Origin: Bacillus sp. J37 | GTDB taxonomy: Bacteria; Bacillota; Bacilli; Bacillales; Bacillaceae | NCBI RefSeq assembly: GCF_000518865.1 | Contig: NZ_JAEK01000006.1 | Location: 62,224-126,223 of the forward strand | Direction of reading: 5' to 3' | Length of the DNA stretch: 64,000 nt | Shown here: positions 26,437 to 34,693 of the stretch, piece after piece | Layout: every line of letters starts with the position of its first letter | Position numbering within the stretch: position 1 is the first letter of the stretch | Notes under the pieces: model-generated | Told to the model about the DNA's origin: nothing | What the model saw: only the letters and a program-made list of their open reading frames with translations | Databases searched by the model: none | Position numbers and translations under genes: made by a program

Positions 26437-27432
26437 GTGGAAAAAATACGTTGGGGAATTATTGGTAGTGCAAATATTGCGAAGGGTTCGGTTATCCCGG
26501 GGATCAAAGCATCAGAGACTGGTGAGGTTGCAGCCATTGCGAGTAGAGGGATAGAAAAGGCAGAGGAAACAGCTAAACAACTACATATACCGAAAGCGTA
26601 TGGAAGCTATGAAGAGTTATTGGCAGATCCGGAAATTGAAGCCGTTTACATACCTCTTCCTAATCACTTACATAAAGAATGGACAATACGTGCAGCAGAA
26701 GCAGGCAAGCATGTGTTATGTGAAAAACCAGTGGCGATAAATGCAAACGAAGCAGAAGAAATGGCAGAAGCGTGTCAAAAAGCCGGTGTCGTATTTGCTG
26801 AAGCATTTATGTATCGTTATCATCCTCGTTATGATCTGATCCGTGATATCATCCAATCAGGTGAAATCGGTGAAGTACGCGGTATCCACGCTACATTTAC
26901 ATTTAATAATGCGAAGGATTCTGAAAATGTCCGTTACAAAAAAGAATGGGGAGGAGGATCCTTATACGATGTCGGTGTTTACCCAATTAGTGCGGCAAGA
27001 ATGATATTAAATCAAGAGCCACAGGCTGCAACAGTTCACGGTCTCTTCTCTGAGCAGCATGATGACGTTGATATGATGGCTTCCGGACTTCTTGAATTTG
27101 AAAATGGTGTTGCATTAACATTTGATTGCGGCATGTGGGCAGCCTTTCGAAATGAACTGGAAATTGTTGGAACAGAGGGCCGTATTGAAGTTCCATCTGC
27201 GTTTGTTACAAAGCAAAATGAGCAGGATCATTTTGTTGTTCATACGAATGCTGGAAAAAGAGAGGTAGAGGTTCCATACCTTAATCAATACGCTTTACAG
27301 GCAGATGCTTTAGGAAGAAGCATTCGAAATGGTGAGGAGTTACCATATCCGGCAACAGATGCTATTTTAAATATGAAAGTTCTTGATGCTTGTTTAACAT
27401 CAGCAAAAGAGCGTCGTCGCGTTGAATTATAA
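26437..27432 (+). CDS. Gfo/Idh/MocA-family oxidoreductase
   Basis: NAD(P)-dependent dehydrogenase-like protein, 331 aa. The N-terminal Rossmann motif is WGIIGSANIAKGSVIPGI, catalytic Lys lies in CEKPVAIN, and the C-terminal domain has GGSLYDVGVYPISAARM, typical of the xylose dehydrogenase/dihydrodiol dehydrogenase-like branch. GTG 26437 lies 8 nt after AAGGAG; GTG 26428 is within that SD. It is followed after 18 bp by an aldo/keto reductase, probably one operon. Sugar oxidation is likely; substrate unknown. Confidence 0.82.
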   Translation: MEKIRWGIIGSANIAKGSVIPGIKASETGEVAAIASRGIEKAEETAKQLHIPKAYGSYEELLADPEIEAVYIPLPNHLHKEWTIRAAEAGKHVLCEKPVAINANEAEEMAEACQKAGVVFAEAFMYRYHPRYDLIRDIIQSGEIGEVRGIHATFTFNNAKDSENVRYKKEWGGGSLYDVGVYPISAARMILNQEPQAATVHGLFSEQHDDVDMMASGLLEFENGVALTFDCGMWAAFRNELEIVGTEGRIEVPSAFVTKQNEQDHFVVHTNAGKREVEVPYLNQYALQADALGRSIRNGEELPYPATDAILNMKVLDACLTSAKERRRVEL

Positions 27433-27450
27433 AATCTAGGAGGGTTTACG

Positions 27451-28377
27451 GTGAAAACAATTACGATTCCAGGCTTAGAAAAGCAAGTTACTAACTTAAT
27501 TCAAGGTTCCGATTATTTTAAACCTAGTGTTTATGAGAAAGTGTGTAATGTTCTAGACCGTTATGTAGCGATCGGTGGAAATACGATTGATACAGCTCAT
27601 ATCTATTGTGGCGGAGAGAGTGAAGTAGCGATTGGTATGTGGTTGAAGGAACGAAACAATCGAGAGGATATGGTGATTCTTACAAAAGGCGCTCATCACG
27701 ATCAGACAGGTCCTCGCGTTAATGCTGAAGCAATCTCCAAGGATTTATTTGAAAGCTTAGATCGATTACAAACGGATTATGTTGACTTGTATGCTCTACA
27801 TCGTGATGATCCAACTGTGCCAGTAAGTGAAATAATAGAAATATTAAATGAGCACATTAAAGCCGGCCGAATTAAGGCTATTGGAGGTTCAAACTGGTCT
27901 GTACAGAGATTGCAGGAAGCTAATGAATACGCTGCTAATAATGGACTTGTTGGTTTTACCTTTAGCAGTCCAAACCTAAGTTTGGCAAAAGCTAATGAGC
28001 CATTCTGGGCAGGGTGTGTGTCAGCTGACTCGTCTGACCTTGCATGGCATAAGGAGCACCAATTTCCACTTATGTCATGGTCATCTCAAGCAAGAGGCTT
28101 CTTTACAGGACGTTTCTCACCAGAAGACAAAAGTGACAGTGACATTGTGCGCGTTTTCTATAGTGATGCCAATTGGGAACGCCTGCGTCGTGCAGAACAA
28201 TTAGCTAATGATAAAGGTGTTACGACCATTCAAATCGCACTTGCATATGTTCTGAATCAACCATTTCCTGCTTGCGCGTTGATTGGAGCGCAAAATGAAC
28301 AGGAGTTACAATCTTGTTATGAAGGGTCATTAATTGAACTTACTGAAGAGGAACTAAATTGGTTAGAGAATGTATAA
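27451..28377 (+). CDS. Aldo/keto reductase
   Basis: Cytoplasmic NADPH-type aldo/keto reductase, 308 aa, single (beta/alpha)8 barrel. The catalytic tetrad can be seen: Asp and Tyr in NTIDTAHIYCGG, Lys in VILTKGAHH, and His in DLYALHRDD. The C-terminal cofactor part includes IQIALAYVLNQP and ALIGAQNEQEL. GTG start after GGAGGG. Partner of the upstream oxidoreductase, so the two may interconvert a sugar and its keto or alditol form; that is inference. Confidence 0.85.
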   Translation: MKTITIPGLEKQVTNLIQGSDYFKPSVYEKVCNVLDRYVAIGGNTIDTAHIYCGGESEVAIGMWLKERNNREDMVILTKGAHHDQTGPRVNAEAISKDLFESLDRLQTDYVDLYALHRDDPTVPVSEIIEILNEHIKAGRIKAIGGSNWSVQRLQEANEYAANNGLVGFTFSSPNLSLAKANEPFWAGCVSADSSDLAWHKEHQFPLMSWSSQARGFFTGRFSPEDKSDSDIVRVFYSDANWERLRRAEQLANDKGVTTIQIALAYVLNQPFPACALIGAQNEQELQSCYEGSLIELTEEELNWLENV

Positions 28378-28422
28378 ACAATAGTAGTATGTTGCTAGAA
28401 ATATAAAATTTTATATTCCTTT

Positions 28423-28463
28423 GGCTTAAATCCTTTTGTATATAGGATTTAAGCCATTTTTTT
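28423..28463 (+). terminator. Terminator after the aldo/keto reductase
   Basis: An 11-bp stem GGCTTAAATCC/GGATTTAAGCC followed by ATTTTTTT. Confidence 0.85.
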
Positions 28464-28582
28464 GTTGAAAATAACTAGAGAAAAATAGTTTTCAAAGAAA
28501 CACGTTATTGTACATCTTCTTATTTATCTTTAAAATAAAATCAATATGTGGAACCGCTTTTTTTACCTCTGGAGGAATAAAC

Positions 28583-30343
28583 ATGATATTGTCTAGTAAA
28601 ATAAAACATTTCGTAAATAAATACATCCTTGAAAGCATGCAAAGAAAGCTAATGGCTACTCTGCTTCTTATTATGATGGTTCCTCTATTGATTTTTATGT
28701 TGGTCTCCACCCATATTTCCAGAGGTGCTGTTGAAACTTCTGAAATCACCTCAAACCTATCCCGAATGGATCTATCAAAAAGCTATATTGAAGAGCAGCT
28801 TATCTGGTTTGATGATTTTTTGTTTTCGGCGCTAGTGGATGAAAAATTGGTACCTAGTATAACAACTGTTGATGATATTACAACAACAAAATCATTTAAT
28901 TTACAATCATATTTACAGGATAAATTATTTGCTCTGTATAATGCGAATGAAAACATTCTGTCTGTTGCATTAACTTCATATGAGGATAAACGCTTATACA
29001 GGGTTGAACAAAGGGAGTTTTTTATAACGAATATGATTGGAACAGCTCTGCAACAAACTGGAAAGGATTCCATGTTTTCCGTAGATTCATCTACAGGTAC
29101 TTTTACCTTTAGTCGGAATATTTACCGTTTTGAAGATCAAAAACTAGTAGGAAGAATAGATTTAAACGTTTCGTTTGATTTTATCGCACATATTGCAGAA
29201 AACCTTCGAAGTAATGAGGAAGAATCGATTATGTTGGTCGATTCAAATGGAAACCTGCTTTTTGCCCTAGATGAAAATAATGAAGCTGCCCCAAAAGATC
29301 TTTCTGCTAATTTTAAGCAACAGCATGAAACAAATTATTTTTCTCTTAATCAAGATTACTATTTTTTTCAGAAAATGATGAACGAACAAATTGCGTTAGT
29401 AAAGGTTGTTCCAGAAGAGGTGATGCTGATTGGTTCTAAACATATTAGACAAACAGGATTATTGATTCTCATCATTTCAATTTGTGTAACAGTTATTTTA
29501 TCTATTATCATTTCGAATCAAGTTGCAAAGCCAATTGTGTTGCTTTCTAAGAAAATGGAGCTTGTGGAAGAAACTAATTTTAACGTTAAAATTGATTCAA
29601 AACGTACAGATGAAATAGGGATTCTTCAACGAAAATTTAAGGAGATGATTGATCGAATCAGGGATTTAATTGAAAAAGATTATAAACGTGAGATGGAAAA
29701 TCGAGACGCTCAATTTCTTGCATTACAGTCACAAATAAATCCCCACTTTCTATATAATACTCTTCAAGTAATTTCAGGAATGGCTTTAAAAAAGGGTGCT
29801 AGAGAAATATATGAAATGATTCAAAGATTAGGTGGTATGTTCCGATATATAACGAATAAACGAGGAGATCTTGTTTTTGTATGGGAAGAAGTTCAACATT
29901 TACAAAACTATTTGTATATCCAAAAAGTTCGTTTTGGTGAAAATATAACAATCGACTTATTTGTTGATGAGCAAGTAAAGGACGCAATTATTCCTCTATT
30001 ATCTCTACAGCCAATTATTGAAAATTCTTTTAAACATGGTTTTGAGTCTCAAATTGAAAAAGGGATTTTAAAGATTGAAATACAAAAAGTGTTTGATGAA
30101 ATTGAAATAATGATTGAGGACAACGGCATGGGAATGTCGGAAGAAGTACTACTACAAGTCAGAAATAAATTATCAACCGATAGTTATATATATAATCGCA
30201 GCATTGGATTGAAAAATGTTGATACTAGAATAAAGCTGTATTTCGGACATGAATATGGAGTTGAAATTTTGAGCCAAAAATCTAAATTTACAAAGGTATT
30301 GATAAGATTGCCATTTCAAGAAGGAAGTGAATTTAAAAAATGA
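28583..30343 (+). CDS. YesM-type sensor histidine kinase
   Basis: Membrane sensor kinase, 586 aa. A first TM at about residues 25-45 (MATLLLIMMVPLLIFML) is followed by a sensor domain of about 240 residues outside the cell, a second TM (GLLILIISICVTVILSIII), HAMP, then a His_kinase domain with phospho-His388 in QINPHFLYN and a HATPase_c domain (IIENSFKHGF N-box, EDNGMGMS). It belongs to the family that pairs with AraC-type response regulators to control sugar ABC importers. ATG 28583 lies 7 nt after GGAGG; an ATG at 28508 lacks an SD. Its stop overlaps the regulator start (ATGA). Confidence 0.9.
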   Translation: MILSSKIKHFVNKYILESMQRKLMATLLLIMMVPLLIFMLVSTHISRGAVETSEITSNLSRMDLSKSYIEEQLIWFDDFLFSALVDEKLVPSITTVDDITTTKSFNLQSYLQDKLFALYNANENILSVALTSYEDKRLYRVEQREFFITNMIGTALQQTGKDSMFSVDSSTGTFTFSRNIYRFEDQKLVGRIDLNVSFDFIAHIAENLRSNEEESIMLVDSNGNLLFALDENNEAAPKDLSANFKQQHETNYFSLNQDYYFFQKMMNEQIALVKVVPEEVMLIGSKHIRQTGLLILIISICVTVILSIIISNQVAKPIVLLSKKMELVEETNFNVKIDSKRTDEIGILQRKFKEMIDRIRDLIEKDYKREMENRDAQFLALQSQINPHFLYNTLQVISGMALKKGAREIYEMIQRLGGMFRYITNKRGDLVFVWEEVQHLQNYLYIQKVRFGENITIDLFVDEQVKDAIIPLLSLQPIIENSFKHGFESQIEKGILKIEIQKVFDEIEIMIEDNGMGMSEEVLLQVRNKLSTDSYIYNRSIGLKNVDTRIKLYFGHEYGVEILSQKSKFTKVLIRLPFQEGSEFKK

Positions 30344-31410
30344 CGACATTATTAATAGTTGATGACGAAACTTGGACAAGGGAAACAGTCAAAGCTTTAA
30401 TTGATATGACCTCATTGGGAATAACAAAATTAATCGAAGCAACAAATGGAGAAGAAGCTATTAAACAAATGGTCTCGGAGAACCCTGACTTTATTATGAC
30501 TGATATGAGAATGCCTGGTATAGATGGTATTAGATTGTTAGAAGTCATTGAAAAAGAGTATGCTGACATCCCTACCATTGTTTTAAGCGGTTATCAGGAT
30601 TTTGTTTATACAAGACAGGCGATTAAGTCAGGAGTAATTGAATATTTGCCTAAGCCGGTAGATGAAAAAGAATTGAACGAAGCGCTGAAAAAAGCTGTAT
30701 TGGAAAAACAGAGAAAAGAGCAAACACGGTATCAATTTTTTACAGCAAAACAACCTGAGTTACTAGAAATGATTGAATCCTTCCGACAAACAGTATCATT
30801 TTCATTAAAAGAGTTAAATGCAAAACAATTATCAACTTGTTTTCAAGAGTTTCTTGGTAATATTCAGGGTGAATTAATACATGACCCATCGTTTATTATG
30901 TACCTTCATCAGGTGTTTCTTGTATTACTTGAAGAAACATTAAAAGCCCACAAAATAAAATTGGAAGAAATAGGGTTAAAGTGGAATGATATTGAGTATA
31001 GGGAAAATCAATTATTAGAGAATGAACTTATGACCCAATTGAAAATTGGTGAACTGCTTATTTGTAAAGTAGAAGAAATAAAAAAACAAAAGACCAAAAT
31101 TAACTTAGAAGAAATTAAGCTATATGTGGACGGAAATTCTATATCACAAAACATATCACTTGAAGTGATTGCCAAGAGATTTTATGTAAGCAAGGAATAT
31201 TTAACCACTGCTTTTAAAAAGAAATATGGATGCAATGTAACAGAATATATTATTGCTTCTCGTATGGAAAAGGCCAGAGAACTAGTCATGACGACTACAT
31301 TACAGTACAAAACAATTGCAGAAATGGTCGGATATGAAGATGTTTCATATTTCTACCGAGTGTTCAAAAAATATTATGGATGTTCTCCCGGGAAAATTCG
31401 GAAAAGTTAA
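30340..31410 (+). CDS. YesN-type response regulator with AraC DNA-binding domain
   Basis: Response regulator, 356 aa. The receiver domain (residues 1-120) has the acidic pair in IVDDE, phospho-Asp55 in MTDMRMPG, and Lys in LPKPVD. A linker of about 130 residues follows, then two AraC helix-turn-helix motifs (ISLEVIAKRFYVSKEYLTTAF, one residue over the core; IAEMVGYEDVSYFYRVFKKY). It overlaps the kinase gene by 4 bp. It most likely activates the binding-protein/permease/GH42/GH30 operon that begins 85 bp downstream. Confidence 0.9.
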   Translation: MTTLLIVDDETWTRETVKALIDMTSLGITKLIEATNGEEAIKQMVSENPDFIMTDMRMPGIDGIRLLEVIEKEYADIPTIVLSGYQDFVYTRQAIKSGVIEYLPKPVDEKELNEALKKAVLEKQRKEQTRYQFFTAKQPELLEMIESFRQTVSFSLKELNAKQLSTCFQEFLGNIQGELIHDPSFIMYLHQVFLVLLEETLKAHKIKLEEIGLKWNDIEYRENQLLENELMTQLKIGELLICKVEEIKKQKTKINLEEIKLYVDGNSISQNISLEVIAKRFYVSKEYLTTAFKKKYGCNVTEYIIASRMEKARELVMTTTLQYKTIAEMVGYEDVSYFYRVFKKYYGCSPGKIRKS

Positions 31411-31420
31411 AATAGTCCAA

Positions 31421-31435
31421 ATGTAAGCGTTAATA
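31421..31435 (+). promoter_or_regulatory. cre-like site before the binding-protein gene
   Basis: ATGTAAGCGTTAATA matches the cre pattern except for T in place of C at position 14. A second half-like stretch, ATCGTTTACAAAA, follows 25 bp on. CcpA repression of this importer operon is plausible. Confidence 0.5.
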
Positions 31436-31495
31436 TTTTCGATTTTTATCGTTTACAAAACAGATTATGATAGAAGCAGGAAAGGGGAGTTGAAA

Positions 31496-32773
31496 ATGAA
31501 AAAAACGCTTACAACAATAATCGCAACAGTCTTATTTTTAGGAATTCTAGCTGGCTGTAATGCCGGTGAAAGCAGTTCTTCCGGTGAAGGAGGAAGCTCA
31601 GAAAAAGTAGAACTAAAAGTATTTATTGGACAGCCGAGATTTAAAGAACAATATGAAACTTATATCGATCAATTTATTGCGAAACAGAAAGAAGAAAAAG
31701 GGCGAGAGGTAACAGTTAAATTAGAGCTTCCAAGTGTAAATGAAGCACCTCAATTATTAAAAACTAGACTTGCTTCTGGAGATAGTCCAGACGTTTTCGG
31801 AATTCATGCAATTAATGATCTCCCAGTCTATGATAAAGCAGGTTATTTAGAAGATCTTTCAGGAGAACCTTTTGTTGAGAAATTATATGATACTGTTAAA
31901 CCAATGGTATCTAGAGAAGATCGAGTATTGGCAGTACCTTTAGAGACACTACAATGGGGATTTATTTACAATAAGGATATCTTTGAGGAAAATGGTTTAG
32001 AAGTTCCAACAACGTTAACAGAAATGAAAGCGGTTATAAAAACCCTTGAGGATAAAGAAATCACACCATTTATTAGAGCTTACAAAGATTCATATATTCC
32101 GCAATTATTCCTACCTTTAACAGTAGGTGCACTTGAAAGTACAAGTAATGAAGGATTTTTAGATTCAATGAATGCTGGAGAAGGATCATTTGCAGAATTA
32201 AAGGGTATGTTTGACATTATGGACCTGGTACATGCACATGGAACAGATCGTCCATTTGAGGTAGGACAAGATCAAGGAGCAGCTGCATTTGCTAGCGGCC
32301 AAGCTGCAATGTGGGTTCAAGGACCTTGGATGGCTGAGTCAATGTTAGCAACGAATGAAAACTTTAACTTTGGTGTTGCTCCTTTACCAATTAATGATGA
32401 CGAAAGTGCAACACTAATCAACTTAGGTGCTTCTACATCATTAGCGGTTTCTAAAGAAAGTAAAGTGAAGGATGTAGCAAAAGAATTCATTAACTATATC
32501 CTTGATGATCAAGATTCCAGTGCTTTCTATGAGAGCTTAGGATTTAATCCACTTTCAACAGTTCATACATTTGAAACATATCCATGGTTGGAAGATTCAT
32601 CTAAGTATGTTGAGGAAGGGAAAGTATATCAAGATCCAACAATCCCATCTGCTGTAAAATCAGCTTCAGAAAAATTATTCCAGAGCTATTATGCTGATGA
32701 TGCCTCACAAGAGGATGTCATCTCAGGACTTGATCGTGCTTGGGAAGAGTATAACAAGGTGAATAAAGAATAG
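31496..32773 (+). CDS. ABC sugar-binding lipoprotein (GH42/GH30 locus)
   Basis: Family 1 extracellular solute-binding lipoprotein, 425 aa. Signal peptide with lipobox LAGC, Cys near residue 20, then a Ser/Gly-rich linker (NAGESSSSGEGGSS). Domain landmarks include LASGDSPDVFGIHAIN, GFIYNKDIFEENGLE, FASGQAAMWVQGPW and the C-terminal AWEEYNKVNKE. ATG 31496 lies 6 nt after GGGGAG; a TTG at 31490 touches the SD. It is controlled presumably by the two-component pair just upstream. A strong hairpin separates it from its permeases. The ligand is unknown, perhaps a beta-galactose-containing oligosaccharide given the enzymes that follow. Confidence 0.88.
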   Translation: MKKTLTTIIATVLFLGILAGCNAGESSSSGEGGSSEKVELKVFIGQPRFKEQYETYIDQFIAKQKEEKGREVTVKLELPSVNEAPQLLKTRLASGDSPDVFGIHAINDLPVYDKAGYLEDLSGEPFVEKLYDTVKPMVSREDRVLAVPLETLQWGFIYNKDIFEENGLEVPTTLTEMKAVIKTLEDKEITPFIRAYKDSYIPQLFLPLTVGALESTSNEGFLDSMNAGEGSFAELKGMFDIMDLVHAHGTDRPFEVGQDQGAAAFASGQAAMWVQGPWMAESMLATNENFNFGVAPLPINDDESATLINLGASTSLAVSKESKVKDVAKEFINYILDDQDSSAFYESLGFNPLSTVHTFETYPWLEDSSKYVEEGKVYQDPTIPSAVKSASEKLFQSYYADDASQEDVISGLDRAWEEYNKVNKE

Positions 32774-32781
32774 TGCTAAAT

Positions 32782-32816
32782 AAGTGAAAGACAGTTTAAT
32801 AAAACTGTCTTTCACT
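32782..32816 (+). terminator. Intercistronic hairpin after the binding-protein gene
   Basis: A 16-bp perfect stem AAGTGAAAGACAGTTT/AAACTGTCTTTCACTT, followed only by TATAAAA. Likely partial terminator or 3' protector that keeps binding-protein mRNA above permease mRNA. Confidence 0.7.
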
Positions 32817-32912
32817 TTATAAAAATGATTGGTAGTAAGAGGGAAGTCTTCACGAAAATGTCCCCTAATCATTATCTTCCAACAGAATCCTAGAGTGAAA
32901 GGAATGAGTAAT

Positions 32913-33848
32913 GTGGCAGTAACTGAGCTGAAAAGTCCGGTAACGGAAGTAACATCTACTAAGAAAAAAGCCAAAAAAGAAAACAGTCACTTACGATTAA
33001 TCTTGTTTGTTTTACCTGCATTTATCTTTTATATCTTATTTCTTTTGATTCCTACAGTAGGTGCCGGTATTTATAGTTTCACAGATTGGAATGGATTAAA
33101 TAAGGCTTATAATTTTGTGGGTTTTAGTAACTATATTGAAGCATTTAGAGATGATTCTGCATTCAGACATTCCTTTTGGTTCACATTAAAGTATACGGTT
33201 TTTGTGTTTGTCATTCAAAATGTTGTCGCATTAGGATTAGCGTTATTAATCGAAACAAGAATGAAATCAAAAGGGTTTTTTAGAACAATCTTCTTTATGC
33301 CAAACATGATCAGTCTAATTATCAGTTCATTAATGTTTTCGTTCATCTTTACGAATGTATTCCCGGAATTATCAAAGAAAGCTATTTTTTCTATTTTAGA
33401 CCAATCGTGGATTGGTGATCCAAATGTTTCATTTTACTCTATCTTAATCGTTTCCTTATGGCAAGGAATTGGCTATATGATGGTCATTTACATGGCAGCA
33501 CTTCAGGGAGTACCTAAACAATTGAAAGAAGCCTCAATGATTGATGGTGCAAATGTATTCCAACGTCTCAGACATGTTGTGATACCAATGATTATGCATG
33601 CGATTACAATTTGTTGTTTCTTAACACTAAATGGAGCATTTAAAGTATTTGATGTTGTATATGCACTAACACAAGGCGGACCAGGTACATCTACACAGGT
33701 AATGGCGCTAAATATCTATGAGGAAGCATTCTCGAATAATTTCCGATTTGGATATGCCAATGCAAAAGCAATGATTCTATTTCTAGTAATCTTGCTCATT
33801 ACACTAATTCAAGTGAGTATCTTAAAGCGCAAGGAGGTTGAAGCATGA
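32913..33848 (+). CDS. ABC sugar importer permease (MalF class)
   Basis: Channel subunit, 311 aa, with six TM segments after a cytoplasmic N-terminus rich in Lys (TKKKAKKENSHLR). The EAA loop reads QLKEASMIDGANVFQRLRHVV, one residue longer than its core. GTG 32913 lies 9 nt after AAAGGA; the ATG at 32904 directly abuts it and is less likely, although it would add three residues. Its stop overlaps the next permease (ATGA). It closely resembles the permease at 45419 in layout and motifs (GYMMVIYMAALQGV), so the two importers are sister systems. Confidence 0.85.
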   Translation: MAVTELKSPVTEVTSTKKKAKKENSHLRLILFVLPAFIFYILFLLIPTVGAGIYSFTDWNGLNKAYNFVGFSNYIEAFRDDSAFRHSFWFTLKYTVFVFVIQNVVALGLALLIETRMKSKGFFRTIFFMPNMISLIISSLMFSFIFTNVFPELSKKAIFSILDQSWIGDPNVSFYSILIVSLWQGIGYMMVIYMAALQGVPKQLKEASMIDGANVFQRLRHVVIPMIMHAITICCFLTLNGAFKVFDVVYALTQGGPGTSTQVMALNIYEEAFSNNFRFGYANAKAMILFLVILLITLIQVSILKRKEVEA

Positions 33849-34669
33849 GGAAAAATCTTACTTCATCCATTATGGTCAATTTAATCTTAACGGTCTTTGC
33901 GATTATCTCATTTTTCCCCATTTACATGGCGTTCATAAATTCTTTTAAAACGCAGGGAGAGATCTTTAATTCAGTCTTATCATTCCCAACATCATTTTCG
34001 TTAGAAAATTATATTGGGGTATTTACAGAGTTGGATCTATTAGGTAGTTCTTTTAACACACTTATTGTTACAGTTATTGGTTTAGCTGGAATTGTAATTT
34101 GTGGTTCACTTGCCGGTTATAAGTTAGCCAGAACATCTGGAAAATTAAGTGCGCTTATTTTCACTCTTTTTATTGCATCAATGCTGGTTCCGTTCCATTC
34201 CATTATGATTACACTAAGTCAAATGGCGAAAGGTTTAGGATTACAAGGATCCTTATCAGGTCTTGGATTAATTTATATAGGCCTTGGGGTGAATATGGCG
34301 GTCTTCCTTTATCATGGGTTTGTGAAATCGATACCAAGAGAGTTGGAAGAGGCTGCTAAAATAGATGGTTGTAATGATATTCAAATCTTTGTTCGGATCA
34401 TTTTCCCATTGTTAAAACCAATTACAGCTACCATCTTAGTATTAAATGTTTTATGGCTGTGGAATGACTTCTTATTACCACTAATCATGTTAACAGATGT
34501 AAACAACTATACACTTATGCTTTCGATCAATATGTTATTTGGTCAATATGTGGCAGATTGGCCAAAAATTTTAGCAGCATTAGTTTTAACTGCTTTACCG
34601 GTCGTCGTGTTCTATGCATTTTTCCAAAAATATATCCTCGAGGGTATTGCTGATGGAGCTATTAAGTAA
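33845..34669 (+). CDS. ABC sugar importer permease (MalG class)
   Basis: Second channel subunit, 274 aa, six TM segments. The EAA loop is ELEEAAKIDGCNDIQIFVRI and the C-terminal tail is ILEGIADGAIK. Overlaps the preceding permease by 4 bp. The sister gene is at 46369. No ATPase gene follows; the next gene is the GH42 enzyme. Confidence 0.87.
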   Translation: MRKNLTSSIMVNLILTVFAIISFFPIYMAFINSFKTQGEIFNSVLSFPTSFSLENYIGVFTELDLLGSSFNTLIVTVIGLAGIVICGSLAGYKLARTSGKLSALIFTLFIASMLVPFHSIMITLSQMAKGLGLQGSLSGLGLIYIGLGVNMAVFLYHGFVKSIPRELEEAAKIDGCNDIQIFVRIIFPLLKPITATILVLNVLWLWNDFLLPLIMLTDVNNYTLMLSINMLFGQYVADWPKILAALVLTALPVVVFYAFFQKYILEGIADGAIK

Positions 34670-34693
34670 AGTGGGAAGGATGTTACGTAAGAG

